DNA from: Montifringilla adamsi
Lineage: Eukaryota; Chordata; Aves; Passeriformes; Passeridae
Reading direction: 5' to 3'
Length of the DNA: 64,000 nt
NCBI GenBank assembly: GCA_017590115.1
Contig: JAGGNK010007448.1
Coordinates: 10,398,324-10,462,323, forward strand
Positions 12,251 through 23,298 of the stretch are shown one piece after another. The notes beneath the pieces are model-generated. The model searched no databases and was not told the origin of the DNA. It worked only from the letters and a program-made list of their open reading frames with translations. Made by a program: the position numbers and the translations under genes. How positions within the stretch are numbered: the first letter of the stretch is position 1; each line of letters starts with the position of its first letter.

Positions 12251-15200
12251 TCCCAACTGCACGTGTGCAACTGCCTCTCCCATAAACCTGAACGCTGAGA
12301 AAGTGCTGGAAATTCTACACTACTTTTACACAAACGTATTTTTATTTCCTCCTCTTCAGAATTTTCAAAAAGGTATATTAAAGCTAATTTGTCAACACAT
12401 TAATGCTAACTGAAAACTCTCTGAACAGTTAATACCCTTCAAAAAACAACAAAAAAGGTCAGACCCCCAAATTCAGTCCAGGTTTTGATGCCATATTTAG
12501 TAGTTGTAGCCTCCAGAATTCTAACCAGTTCTCCTGTTGATAAAGGCACAGACCCACTCCAAGGAACAGCGACTTCAGTGAGAGAGAAGAACTCAAAGAA
12601 GCAAAGTTCAGTTTTATAAACCTTTACACAAACACCTTGAAGGTTCCAGCAAATCACAGACCCAAACCCGATGTCTAGATCTGCTGAGATCTGCCAGCAC
12701 AGCCCTTCTGCACTCCTACACCCACACAGCATCACCACATCCTCACGGAGGAGCCAAATTTAACGGAATGCAGGGACCTTCTGAGCATCAGCATCTTATA
12801 CATCCCTTAATCCTAACCAAGAAATAAATGTTCTTCTAATACTTGCGCTATACAAATAATATCCTACCACTGAATAAAGCACTTTGCAGGCAGCTGTCAA
12901 ACATACTCAGTGCAAACACTAAAACTGAAGAGAGCAGTGTGAAGTCTCCAACATTTTAGAGTTGGGCGTTTCTGTACAACAGGATGCACAGGCTGGGATT
13001 TAATGATGTACTGGTTGGCAAACACCTGTGATCATCACACAGGTGGACAGAGATCTTCACTTTCTTCTGATCTTTGTTATTCACCTATCTAACTGTCTGC
13101 ACCTTGTCTGACCAACACCCCAGGGTCGAATGCTCCCTCTCCCCTCTTGGCCCCACTGCTGTGATTCTGCCACGGCCTGGGGGAGCACAGCCCCCCCTCA
13201 GTCTGTGCAGGCACAGAGCATCCCCAAAGATGTCAAACTGCACCATCAAGAGGCTGAACACCTCGCCAGGATTCACAGGAACTTTGTGGCAGCACCAGAC
13301 AGCTGCATCTCAGTCTACTATTTTTATCAGCAGTATTGCTCTTGCAGTTCCCCACGGCTATATTTATGGCATGGATGGGCTCTCCCAGCGAGGGCAGCAG
13401 GGCTTTATGCAGATCAGGCTCATTCATAACCCTGCACACAATGAGCAACGCAGAGCGTGCTAACAAACGACTCCGCTGCCAGGAGGTGACACAAAGGTCT
13501 TGGAAAAGGATCTGCAGCCGTGCAGGCTGTACCTCGAACACACAGCTGAACACAGCTGAATTTCGGGAGGCAACTTCATCATCACAACACGCTAACTGTT
13601 CCTGTGACCCTCCCGCTTGCTTGATGTACTGCAATTATTTAAATAAAGATTGCCTGGCTCTCCTGCTTCCCCACCAAACCCCACACAGAGTATCATACCT
13701 GCACGTTAACCTACACGAGGTGACAACGAGATAGCAAAGCGAGTGTGGGATCAGGGGAAAGGACGAGCTCAACTCACGGCTGCCATCCCTCCCATCCATC
13801 CCCTTGCCCACCACGTGTCAGGCAGACAGCAGCAGGCACAGCTGGAAGCAGCTCCGTGCTGGACCCAGCGACTGGAGGGACTGCAGCCATGTGTCAGCCC
13901 TGCTCCTGCTGCTTGCAGGGGAAACGTTTGACCTTGAGCGTGAAAAATGCTGAGAGCAGCTTTCCTCACTTTGGGGAAAAGGCAGCTATTTCAGAATGGA
14001 TTTCCTGGGCTTTTGAAATGAGCACAGCGAGTCTGACACAATGCCTCGCCGTCACTGCACAGCACAAGGTGGCTCGTCCCTGTCACTGCCCCACAGCAGC
14101 ACAAGGCAGGGCAGGTGTCTCACCTCCACAGCTGCCAGCCGTGGGGCAGGGCCCCTCTGTGCCACCCGTGCCCCAGCCCTGCTCCCTCCTGCGGGTCCTG
14201 ACACATTTTCCAGCAGAACTACAGATTCCTCTTGGCCAGCAGGCACTTTCACAGCCTGTACCTGCCCCCAAAAGGCCACAGGCTCCAGCTCAGAACCTCC
14301 AGCTCCACCAAAAGTCCCGTGGTGCCACCAGCACATCTCTGACTGAGGAATGTGTCCCTAAAATGACAGTGCCACCTTTCCATGGCACCTTACAGGAAAT
14401 ATTTTCCTCACATGAAGGGTTGATGTTTTTGCCTTTCTTGCTTTGAAATACACAGACTTCTAAACAAGCTGCAAGAAACAATAAAATCAGAGAAGGCTGT
14501 CAGCAACTAAAAATGTTCTGCTGCAGGAAAGAGCTACAACCTGGAAGTTCCACCAATTTTGATGGAATGATTTTAAGAGTCCTCCAGTTCAAATGGCTAA
14601 AAGCAATTCCAAATTCCCCACAAAACTCTCAAGCTAATTCCTGCAATGTATTTTCCTCTCTAAATTATAAAAGTAAGAAGTAGGGGGAAAAGAAGCTTCT
14701 TTCCTCATGTTCTGCAAAGGGTAGCTTGTTTTTGGGTTTTTGTTTGTTTAATATTGTTTAAATTTACTATCCTCCTTAAGGAAGTAATAAACAATTAAAG
14801 CCCTATTCAAAGTAAAAGAAAGTATTCCAAAGACACAACTCGTGGAAGGTACAATTTGGATCCACAACAATTGCTAACAAACTCAAATAGCAAGCTGGAA
14901 AAATTATATACCATTGCAGGTCATGTTATCATTCAAGGGCTTCCACAGTCCCTGTACTCAAACACCTCCTTGACTGTAGCTCTTCAAAGTGATCTTTAAA
15001 AACTAATGAAAAAGATAGGCAGATTAGAATTAAAAATTGATTTTTCCCCAGCACCATATAAGCAGGAACAGGACGGCACGAACATACTTCAAAATTTATG
15101 ATTCAGGGTCTATGAAATAATTTCCCAGTCAACTTCTGTCTGCAATTGCACAAGAAATGGTTCTGGTTATCTGCATTTGCAGCAGCAAAAATAATCAACC

Positions 15201-15734
15201 CCCTCAAACACAGACAGGTCCTGGGCAGGCAGGATAAAGGAAAGTGAACTGAAATATAGGAACATTCAAGTTTATGTTTCAGCAAAAGCTCAAGTGCGTT
15301 TAAGAGTGAATACTTATCTGCAGAAGCTGTCACTCACACTCTGGTCCTATCATTAAAAAGGAAATAATCATTTACAGTCATATAAAGAGGCTCTCACAAG
15401 AGAGACTGGAATTGGGAAGTTATGATGAGCAAACACTACATTACACACAACTTCCAACAAATTATTTGTTCATTTCCAGACCTGTAAATCAATCTGGCAC
15501 TAGCTCTGTATTTTTGAACTGCTTGGAATTTGGCTATACTTTTGTTGTCACACTAATCAGGATGCAAATGACACCAATTCCAATATTTTAATTACTGAGC
15601 TTTAGTGGGGGGGGGGAGAAAATATTGGGGTATGTATGGGAAGTATTCACTCTTCTCTTTCCTGATCTTGTCCAGTCTTTGTTTAATTGCAGACAAGTTG
15701 ATTCTCTGCTAACCTGAGAAATCTTGCATCAAGA

Positions 15735-16030
15735 TTTTAAGCAAATAAATAAGTATAAAAAACGCAGAGATTATAAATTAGGGCAGACAAATCTGTATCT
15801 AGACTCGTGCCTGCAAAGAGCATTCTATCAATATAGCGAAATGCTAATCTCCTAATTAACAACCTAATTAGGTAATTATGGCTTTGCAGAGGGATGCCTA
15901 AATGAAATATGACAACATGGTCACCTCTTTATATGGCACCTGTGGGCCTTTTCAGCTGTCACAGCCGAGAGTGCAATATCAATTTGAACAGATGACAAAG
16001 TGTTGTCATTTTTCATTCAGATATTGTGCT
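15735..16030. promoter_or_regulatory. Strong candidate developmental enhancer, homeodomain palindrome
   Basis: Within 40 bp lie CTAATCTCCTAATTAAC, the 12-bp palindrome ACCTAATTAGGT (15862-15873) and GGTAATTATGG. They are followed by GCACCTG and CAGCTG E-boxes, CTGTCACAG and TTGTCATTT (TGACA-type MEIS/PREP half sites). This is the densest such mix seen outside the PBX3 intron and lies about 6 kb upstream of PBX3. It ends abruptly at a CpG-rich stretch near 16035. Function is inferred. Confidence 0.35.
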
Positions 16031-16562
16031 GAACGCCGGGATCCAGGCGCTCCCGGCGCCGCTGCTGCCCGGGCTCTGCCTCATCTAAATACGCGCGAAC
16101 ACTTCTCTTCGTTTCCAGTGTCTCTGGTTAAGCCTGGCTTCCCGTGCTGTCTGCGGGCTCTCCCTGACGCACGGCACAGCTGCAGTGCCACGCCGGGGTG
16201 ACCCACAACCCCCCGACCCAATTTCACGGCACGGGTGTGGGAGAATCGCCGTGCAGGAAAAATATCTGAGTTCGTCATGGAGGCTTAATTGCTGCTGGCT
16301 CTAAAATAACAAAACAAAACCAGAGGGCCTTGTAAATAACACGTAACATTCATTTCACTTTTATTCCTGCTGAACACTCTTTTCCAGGGGAACAGCAGTC
16401 CCTGTCCAGGAGAAGGTGAGGCTGATGGACTTGAGCACAGAAAGCTGGGAAGGAAGACTTTCAACAAAGGTGCTTTTCCATGGAACACTTTCTGCCACTC
16501 ATATGTCTAAAATGCTTTAAAGACAATTCACTGAGCTTGAACATTCCTAAAGGCCATCAACC

Positions 16563-16797
16563 TTTGGAGCGGGTCTGGAAGAGGCCACAAAAATGATCAG
16601 AGGGATGGAGCACCTCTGCTAGGAGGAAGGGCTGAGAGAATGGGGATTGCTCAGCCTGGGGAAGAGAAGGCCCAGGAGTGACCTAAATGCAGCCTTGCAG
16701 CACCTGAAGGGAGTCTACAGGAAAGATGGAGAGACACCACAGACAAGGGATGGAGGGACAGGACCCAGGGAATGGCTTCCACTGCCAGAAGGCAGGG
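16563..16797 (+). mobile_element. CR1 LINE fragment, late ORF2 to 3' region
   Basis: The stretch reads like the CR1 consensus: GATCAGAGGGATGGAGCACCTCTGCT, then CTCAGCCTGGGGAAGAGAAGG, GCAGCCTTGCAGCACCTGAAGG and CTACAGGAAAGATGGAGAG, ending near CCAGAAGGCAGG. Orientation is plus. It lacks the CR1 3' end, which appears 1.1 kb farther on (17925-18130). Divergence is moderate, with small indels, so it is an old dead copy. Confidence 0.88.
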
Positions 16798-17924
16798 GAA
16801 ATAAAATATCTTGTTGTAGAGTGGAGAATGAAAGCACAGTGCTTGAATATCAGACTAGAGCTTCTATTTTCACAGTTCTCAGCGTGATATTCAAGAGCCT
16901 AAAAAACCTAATAAATTTCATATACATCAATACAAGCTTCAATCTCAAAAAAAAACTGAACCAGAAAGCTTCACCATTTTACCTTTTTGCCTGTTTGCTG
17001 CTGAGAGACATGCTGCTCTCTTTGGGTTTTACACACACAGAGGTGCCCAGGCTCACAGAAGCTGCCTTGTCTGAGCCAGGACACAGCCAGGGGACACGAT
17101 GCAGCTGCAGCCAGCCCAGGGGCTCGCAGCACAGCAATGCAGCAGCACCACGGAGGGTGGTCTGACACTGCCAGCCAGGGGGTGTGCCTGAAACAGCAGC
17201 ACCTGGCAAAACAAACACTTTGGTCCTGGCCAGTTTCTTTAGGCTGTTGCCATTCTGCTTTTGAGTGCATGTAAATATTTTTATTGTGTTAAAAACATGA
17301 TCATAATCTTATTTTTTAAATATAGCAGCATGCAAGCTGCTTCTGACTTAAGAAACACTCATGATGATCAGACCTACTTAAAAATGCCTGAGACCTTCAG
17401 CCCCTTTGGGGCTTTATGTCAAATGGAACTGGACAGATTCACATTTCTCCAGCAAAAGATGAATCCCTTATTCATCTGGCTTTTAATTTTGGGTCTGTCT
17501 CTTTCAAGAGCACACAAAATATATTCAGGGAGCTTTGTTTTGCTCTCACAATAATGGATTTAGATACAACACTTCTCAGGCAATAAGCAAACAAGGGAGG
17601 GATTGCCCTTGTGCTGTGTGGGATACGAAACTGAGCTGACAGTGAACAACAAGGCGTCACAGTTTGATGGAGCTCCTCAGCTCACACACACACACAGAGT
17701 TAATACTAAAACAGCCTGGGGTCTGTGTCAGAGGCACTAACACAAACAGCACCCGGGGCGGCCCCGGGTGTGTGGCAGTGTCACCGGCAGCACCGGCACC
17801 CCCGGGCTCTGCCCACGGCTCCAACCTGCCCCTGCCAGCACCTGAACAAATGGAAACACCTGAGCTCCATCCCCATTTCCAGCCAGCGTCACTTGCCCTC
17901 GATGTCAGAAGGAATTTTGGATAC

Positions 17925-18130
17925 CAGAAGGAGTTTCTTCAGGGAAAGGGCTGTCCGGGTTGGAAGGGGCTGCCTTGGGAGGGGGTGGAATCAGCAGCCC
18001 CGAGGTGTGCAAGGAATGACTGGACGCGGCACTCACGCTCTGGCCTGGTTGACAAGGTGGTGGTGGTGAGTCAGAGGCTGGACTCGATGATCTCAGAGGT
18101 TTTTTCCAACCTCAGTGACTGTGTGATCTC
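17925..18130 (+). mobile_element. CR1 LINE 3' end
   Basis: Contains the hallmark CR1 tail: GCTGGACTCGATGATCTCAG, then TTCCAACCTCAGTGACTGTG, preceded by TTTCTTCAGGGAAAGGGCTG and a GGCACTCA...TGGTTGACAAGG segment. Orientation is plus. It picks up close to where the fragment ending at 16797 stops in consensus order. Confidence 0.92.
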
Positions 18131-18779
18131 CAAACAGAGCGGCCACATGGGAGATGGGCTGCTCCTGCACGGGGATGTGACCAGAATGCTGCTCCTGTGC
18201 TGTGCCATTTGTCACCATAACTGACCTTTCATACAGGTGTGTGCTTTTCACGCTCACAACTTCAAACGGTCGGGAAAATTTCGTGCTACAGAACACAGAT
18301 CCCTGCACCAGGCTGCTCCACCTGCCGAGGCCTCCACTGATCCAAAGGAAATGCACAACAAGAATGTAGCTGTTACTCGTTATTTTAACATTTGTTATTT
18401 GTTATTTTTAATTTGTTACTTGTTGCAATTGGGTGAAAATTTAGCCAACAGATGAGGAAAGGGTGTAACAACAAAGACCTGAAACATGACTGATACAGAA
18501 ATTGACTAAACTGGTTCTCCCTGCTTCAGTTATTTCTGTACAAGTCTATACGTACATGCTGATCTCAATTTATTTTTAATCTAACCCAAAAAAGTGTCCG
18601 TGAATGGAGCTGTTCTGAATTTGGAAAAGTAACTGAGAGAGTCTAATTCCCAGTCTTGCATCTACCTGATAATCCCCCGACCCCTAAAATCCTGTAGAAC
18701 ACACTCAGGATACCCAAGCTTGGCTCCGGCATCTCTGTTTAGTCAATTACCAAACTTCCACTAGCACGGAAATCGACTC

Positions 18780-19560
18780 ATGGCTACGTCTCCCGGACAC
18801 CTCTCCCGCTCCCCCAGCGCTCCGCGGTGTTCCCAGCTCGGAGGGCGCTGGGAGGCGGTGCCGGACCGAGAGCCCCATCCGAAAGGCATTTCTTGGGGTG
18901 CGGTGCTGCTCAGAGCAGCCGGGCACAGGGGGCGTGCGGCAGGGACACGGGGCATGTGACGGGACGGGATGGAGTGGCCGGCACCCGGCCGGAGAGCCCC
19001 GGCAGCCGCGTGCCTCCCGTTGCCCCGGGGCGCGGGCATCCCGGGGGTTCCGCCGGACCGTGCCGGTCCCTGCCGCTGCAGCCGCGCTCACCTGCCCCCG
19101 CCACCCATCGCTCGCCTGACCCGCTCCGTTAGCCCCGCGCTGGGCCCGGGATGCCCCGGGTCGGTACCGCGGACACCCGCGGCCGCGCGGCGCTCACCGG
19201 AGCCGCACGGCGACACACAGGGGGCTTTTCTCACGGGGGCCGCACCAGTTTCATTTGCGGTTCTTATTTCCAATAAAAACACGGTGGCGGTTAAAGCAAA
19301 GCGCGCGGGCAGCGCTCGGTGTACCGACACGAGGGGATGAAGGCCACCCGCGGTCGCTGCTGCCCGGGACACGGACCGAGCGCTGCCCGCGGCCCTGAGC
19401 AGCGTCCCCGGCGCTCCGGGCTGGCTCCACACGGCAGCCTGGGCGAGCAGGGGTGCCCAGCCACCACCTCCGGCCTCCTGCAGCTGTTCCCAGCTGTTCC
19501 CAGGGCCCCTGTTCTGGCCTGCTGGCCGTGTGTCCCCGTCACCTTTCCAGACTCGCTGGT
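18780..19560 (-). promoter_or_regulatory. MAPKAP1: CpG island, probable MAPKAP1 promoter and noncoding exon 1
   Basis: CpG-dense, GC-rich DNA about 9 kb upstream of the MAPKAP1 start exon. On the minus strand there are two consensus splice donors: GGCAG|GTGAGCG with last exon base 19092, and CTCCG|GTGAGCG with last exon base 19198. No competing plus-strand gene is known here. This fits a 5' UTR exon for MAPKAP1 with tandem alternative donors 106 nt apart. No TATA box is evident. The assignment is inferred; human MAPKAP1 also has a noncoding first exon. Confidence 0.55.
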
Positions 19561-19599
19561 GTAGCCTCTGCAATTTCCTATGGAAGTAAGGAGACTTGT

Positions 19600-20740
19600 T
19601 AATCCCTGAGGAAAGCCTAACGCGGCAGTCTCAGCAGCTGCACACGTCAAAAAGCCGCTGCCTCTGAGAGGGACAGTGGACAGCGTGGCACAAGTGCCAC
19701 CCAGGGCCTGGAGGAGCAGGTAGCAGTGACTGGCAGTGCAGTGAGGGCAGGAGCTGGAGCTGCCCCAGCACAGGGCAGCTCACTGGGAGTGCCTGGCTGC
19801 AGCTGGCAGAGCCCAGAGCTCTGGGGTGAACGGACTCAGCCTCCTAAAACTGTATGAAAAATCACCCAGAACAGCAGTTCAGTGACGTGGTGAGGCCCAG
19901 CAGGTCCCAGGGAGCCCTGTCCCCTTTGGCAGGGTCAGGGGCTGGGGGAACTGCCCGTTCCATCCGTGACACTTCACCCTCCGGGGGCAAATGCAAGTGC
20001 ATCTGTGAAATATTCACAATAATACCAATTTAAAATGCCTTTGGGGTAACATTCTTAGTAAAACTGGATGGCCCTGAAAACTCATTGGCTCAAGACAGAC
20101 AATGGCGGAGTAATTAAGATGTGAAGTAATTGAAATGTGAATGAATTTACTGATTGCATGGGGGGACAGTGAGACCACAGATCTGTTGACCAGGAGCCAT
20201 CTCTGTGTGCACCAGCCACACATGACCCTGGCCAGCTGGTCAAAGGGTTCCAGTGACATCCAGGGCCCGAGTGAGGGTGTGGGATGGCGGTGCCAGCTGG
20301 GAATGGGGGGACTGGGAGCTCTGCTTGGCCCATGCCAAGCCTGGAGCATCAGCCACACCACCAGGAAGGGCAGAGGATGAGGGCTGAGTTCGGGCACGGC
20401 TCCACTGAGATTGTCCATCACAGACAGAGCACATACAGCCAATTAAGGATGGTTTTAATTGCTGCTGGGACTCTTCATTGCATGGGACCTCCTGAGAGGT
20501 CTCTGTGGGGGCGGCTGTGTTGGACACCGCCCGAAGCGTGAGCAAAACGGAGCAGAACGGAAGGAATCTGCAGTGCACGGGGCAGTGTCCCGCGAGAGGA
20601 GTCTGAGGAGGGGTGGCCACGATGTAACCTCTTAAAGAATGGGCTCGTAATTACCCTTGGTGCCTGCGCTTTTTTCTCTTCCCATTTCCGCGGTTCTGTG
20701 CACATTTACAAAGAGTTAATTTGCAGTTAGCCCCGGTAAC
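19600..20740. other. Intergenic stretch between the two CpG islands
   Basis: Mixed-composition DNA with no supported gene, RNA or transposon. The short open frames here have no recognisable product. It separates the putative MAPKAP1 and PBX3 promoters. Confidence 0.5.
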
Positions 20741-20950
20741 GCACGGTCTGAGCCGCGGGCTGTGCCAAAGGCTCCTGTTCTGTCCCACAGCTTCTCCGCG
20801 GGGACACGCTCAAGGCACGGGCCGCGGCAGGCCGGCCCGGGACCCTTCATGCTGCGCCGGGGCTCCGCCGGTCCCGGGCAGGCCCGGCCTCCCCCGGGAG
20901 TTCGGCGGTACCGGGCCCAGCCCGGCGGGACCGCGCGGCCCAGGCCCGCC

Positions 20951-20964
20951 GTCACCACGGCAAC
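20951..20964. promoter_or_regulatory. RFX X-box, perfect match to GTNRCC-NN-RGYAAC
   Basis: GTCACCACGGCAAC fits both half sites of the RFX consensus with the usual 2-bp spacer. It sits inside the CpG island directly before a GC box. Confidence 0.6.
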
Positions 20965-21234
20965 GGGGGCGGGGCCCGGGCCGCTCGCCCCGCCCACGCC
21001 ACCGTTCGAACGGCCCAATCGCAAGTTCCTCAACCGGGGGCGGGACGCGAGGTCGGGTGGGGGGGCACGGCACCATCTTTCGCGCGCTGATTGGCCAACA
21101 CTGCCGCCAGCTCCCGCCCCCCCGCGCGGCTATTGGCCGCCGCGCCCGTCGCTCCGCTACGCCGCTCCCTCTCGCGCGCCGCTCGGCTCCTTCACAGGGT
21201 GACACGTCTGCGGTGAGTGAGTGGCGTTGGCAGC

Positions 21235-21244
21235 CTGTCAATCC
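21235..21244 (-). promoter_or_regulatory. PBX-PREP/MEIS composite-like site
   Basis: The minus strand reads GGATTGACAG, one base from the PBX-PREP consensus TGATTGACAG. It lies just downstream of the CpG-island promoter of PBX3 itself. Single-mismatch matches occur by chance a few times in a window this size, so position is the main argument. Confidence 0.35.
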
Positions 21245-21300
21245 CTCACCGGAGCGGCCATCAAACAACATAAAACACGCGCGGGCACCGGGCGCGGGGC

Positions 21301-22071
21301 TCATAAATTCCGGCGGGCCGATATTTTTGCACATTGCTTTGCAGAGAGTGTGTAATTAATTTTTTTACAGTTCTTTCCCCGTTATTTCCGCTCTTTTCTT
21401 TGCACAAGTTCAAACTTTTGATTGCTGCTGTCTCACCCCCGTGCACAGACTTGGGATCGTTTGTTATTTGGGGGGGAGGGCGATTAATTTTTTTTTTTTT
21501 TCCCTCTGTGATTGTGTTTTCTTGGCTTTTTTATGTTGCAATTTGGGGGTGGGGGTGTTCGCTGGTTTGTTGTGGTTTTTGCTGTTTGCACCCTCCCAAC
21601 TTCTGAAGGATTTGAAAGCGAGTTTTTTTGATTTTGTATTTAATTTTTTTTTTTTAATTTTGCCTTTTTGCAAAGAAGATTTTTGGACAAGTGGGGAAAG
21701 ACATAAAAAGCAACAATAAACATAAAAAAGGAAAAAAAAAAAAAGCTTTGGAGGAAGATTGTACCAGGAAAACCTCACAGAAATCTGCTCAGCTCATTTA
21801 TCCGAGGCACCAATATGATGATGATGAAAGAAGATTGTAACTAAAGAAGAGAGTGATTTACTGCCCTGGGAAGGAGAAGAGAGTGGAATAAACAGCTGAG
21901 ATCCGGTCAAAACACAAATACTACATTTTTTTTGTTACTGTTTTGTTTGGCTTTTTTTTTTTTCCTCCTTTTTCCGTGGTGTGTGTGCAGAGCGCGGTCA
22001 GGAGCGCGGCACTGGGACTGAGCGGGGCAGGCGCTGCCGTGACCGCCCGGAGCGCGGCCCGGCCCGGAGCC
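21301..22071 (+). promoter_or_regulatory. PBX3: AT-rich PBX3 leader region (5' UTR and/or leader intron)
   Basis: T-rich and A-rich tracts with no supported coding gene. A short upstream ORF (ATG at 21815, four Met codons, stop at 21842-21844, 9 residues) would lie in the leader if transcription starts in the upstream CpG island. A consensus-like donor CTGCG|GTGAGT ends at 21212. A pyrimidine tract followed by GTGTGTGCAG at about 21990 resembles an acceptor, so the leader may be spliced. The last 80 bases before the ATG are GC-rich and the start context GGAGCCATGG is optimal. Confidence 0.5.
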
Positions 22072-22268
22072 ATGGACGATCAGTCCAGGATGCTGCAGAC
22101 TCTGGCCGGCGTGAACCTGGCCGGGCACTCGGTGCAGGGGGGCATGGCCCTGCCGCCTCCCCACGGACACGAAGGGGCTGACGGCGACGGCAGGAAGCAG
22201 GACATCGGCGACATCCTCCATCAGATCATGACCATCACTGACCAAAGCCTGGATGAGGCACAAGCAAA
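22072..22268 (+). CDS. PBX3: PBX3 coding exon 1, residues 1-65
   Basis: PBX3 is a TALE homeodomain transcription factor that pairs with HOX and MEIS/PREP proteins in the nucleus. The exon opens with [20 protein letters not shown], the signature PBX3 N-terminus, then a Pro/Gly/Asp-rich linker, and from about residue 44 [20 protein letters not shown], the start of the PBC-A domain that binds MEIS/PREP. The ATG sits in a strong Kozak context (GCCATGG) and no in-frame ATG precedes it. The exon ends GCAAA|GTTGGT, giving 65 codons plus AA. The second exon supplies the G, producing Lys66. The donor is weaker than consensus. Paralogues PBX1, PBX2 and PBX4 differ in the first 40 residues, so the PBX3 call is secure. 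Confidence 0.97.
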
Positions 22269-23286
<1,018 letters not shown>

Positions 23287-23298
23287 NNNNNNNNNNNN
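23287..23298. other. Run of 12 N (gap or masked bases)
   Basis: Twelve unresolved bases inside GC-rich DNA, 96 bp after the PBX3 exon 2 donor. Real missing length is unknown. Confidence 1.

Larger units (their letters stand above)
10233..19091 (-). other. MAPKAP1: Putative MAPKAP1 intron 1 (5' UTR intron)
   Basis: If the noncoding first exon ends at 19092, or at 19198 using the alternative donor, this whole stretch is intron. No coding gene is seen. It holds two enhancer-like blocks (about 12.02-12.25 and 15.74-16.03 kb), a G(10) run at 15607-15616 and a CR1 in two pieces. Long frames at 13.7-14.4 kb are GC-rich and resemble nothing known to me. The exon 1 assignment is an inference from splice-donor strength and the CpG island. 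Confidence 0.5.
20750..21300 (+). promoter_or_regulatory. PBX3: CpG island promoter, probable PBX3 (possibly bidirectional)
   Basis: Very CpG-rich and TATA-less. Visible motifs are an RFX X-box (20951-20964), a GC box GGGGGCGGGGCC (20964-20975) with CGCCCC/CGCCCA boxes after it, the palindrome CCGTTCGAACGG (21002-21013), CCAAT at 21015-21019, inverted CCAAT (ATTGG) at 21090-21094 and 21132-21136, and CACCATCTTTCGCGCG (YY1- and E2F-like) before the second. Three CCAAT boxes within 120 bp upstream of a CpG-rich start are typical of NF-Y promoters. It ends about 0.8 kb upstream of the PBX3 ATG. Direction is inferred from the nearest coding exon. Confidence 0.7.

Noticed and set aside
13745..14446. 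233-codon plus-strand frame in the putative MAPKAP1 intron 1
   Set aside because: No recognisable domain, opposite strand equally open, biased Pro/Ser/Gln content; most likely chance.
20721..21359. Long frames on both strands in the PBX3 promoter island
   Set aside because: CpG islands lack stop codons by composition; the sequence is better explained by promoter motifs.
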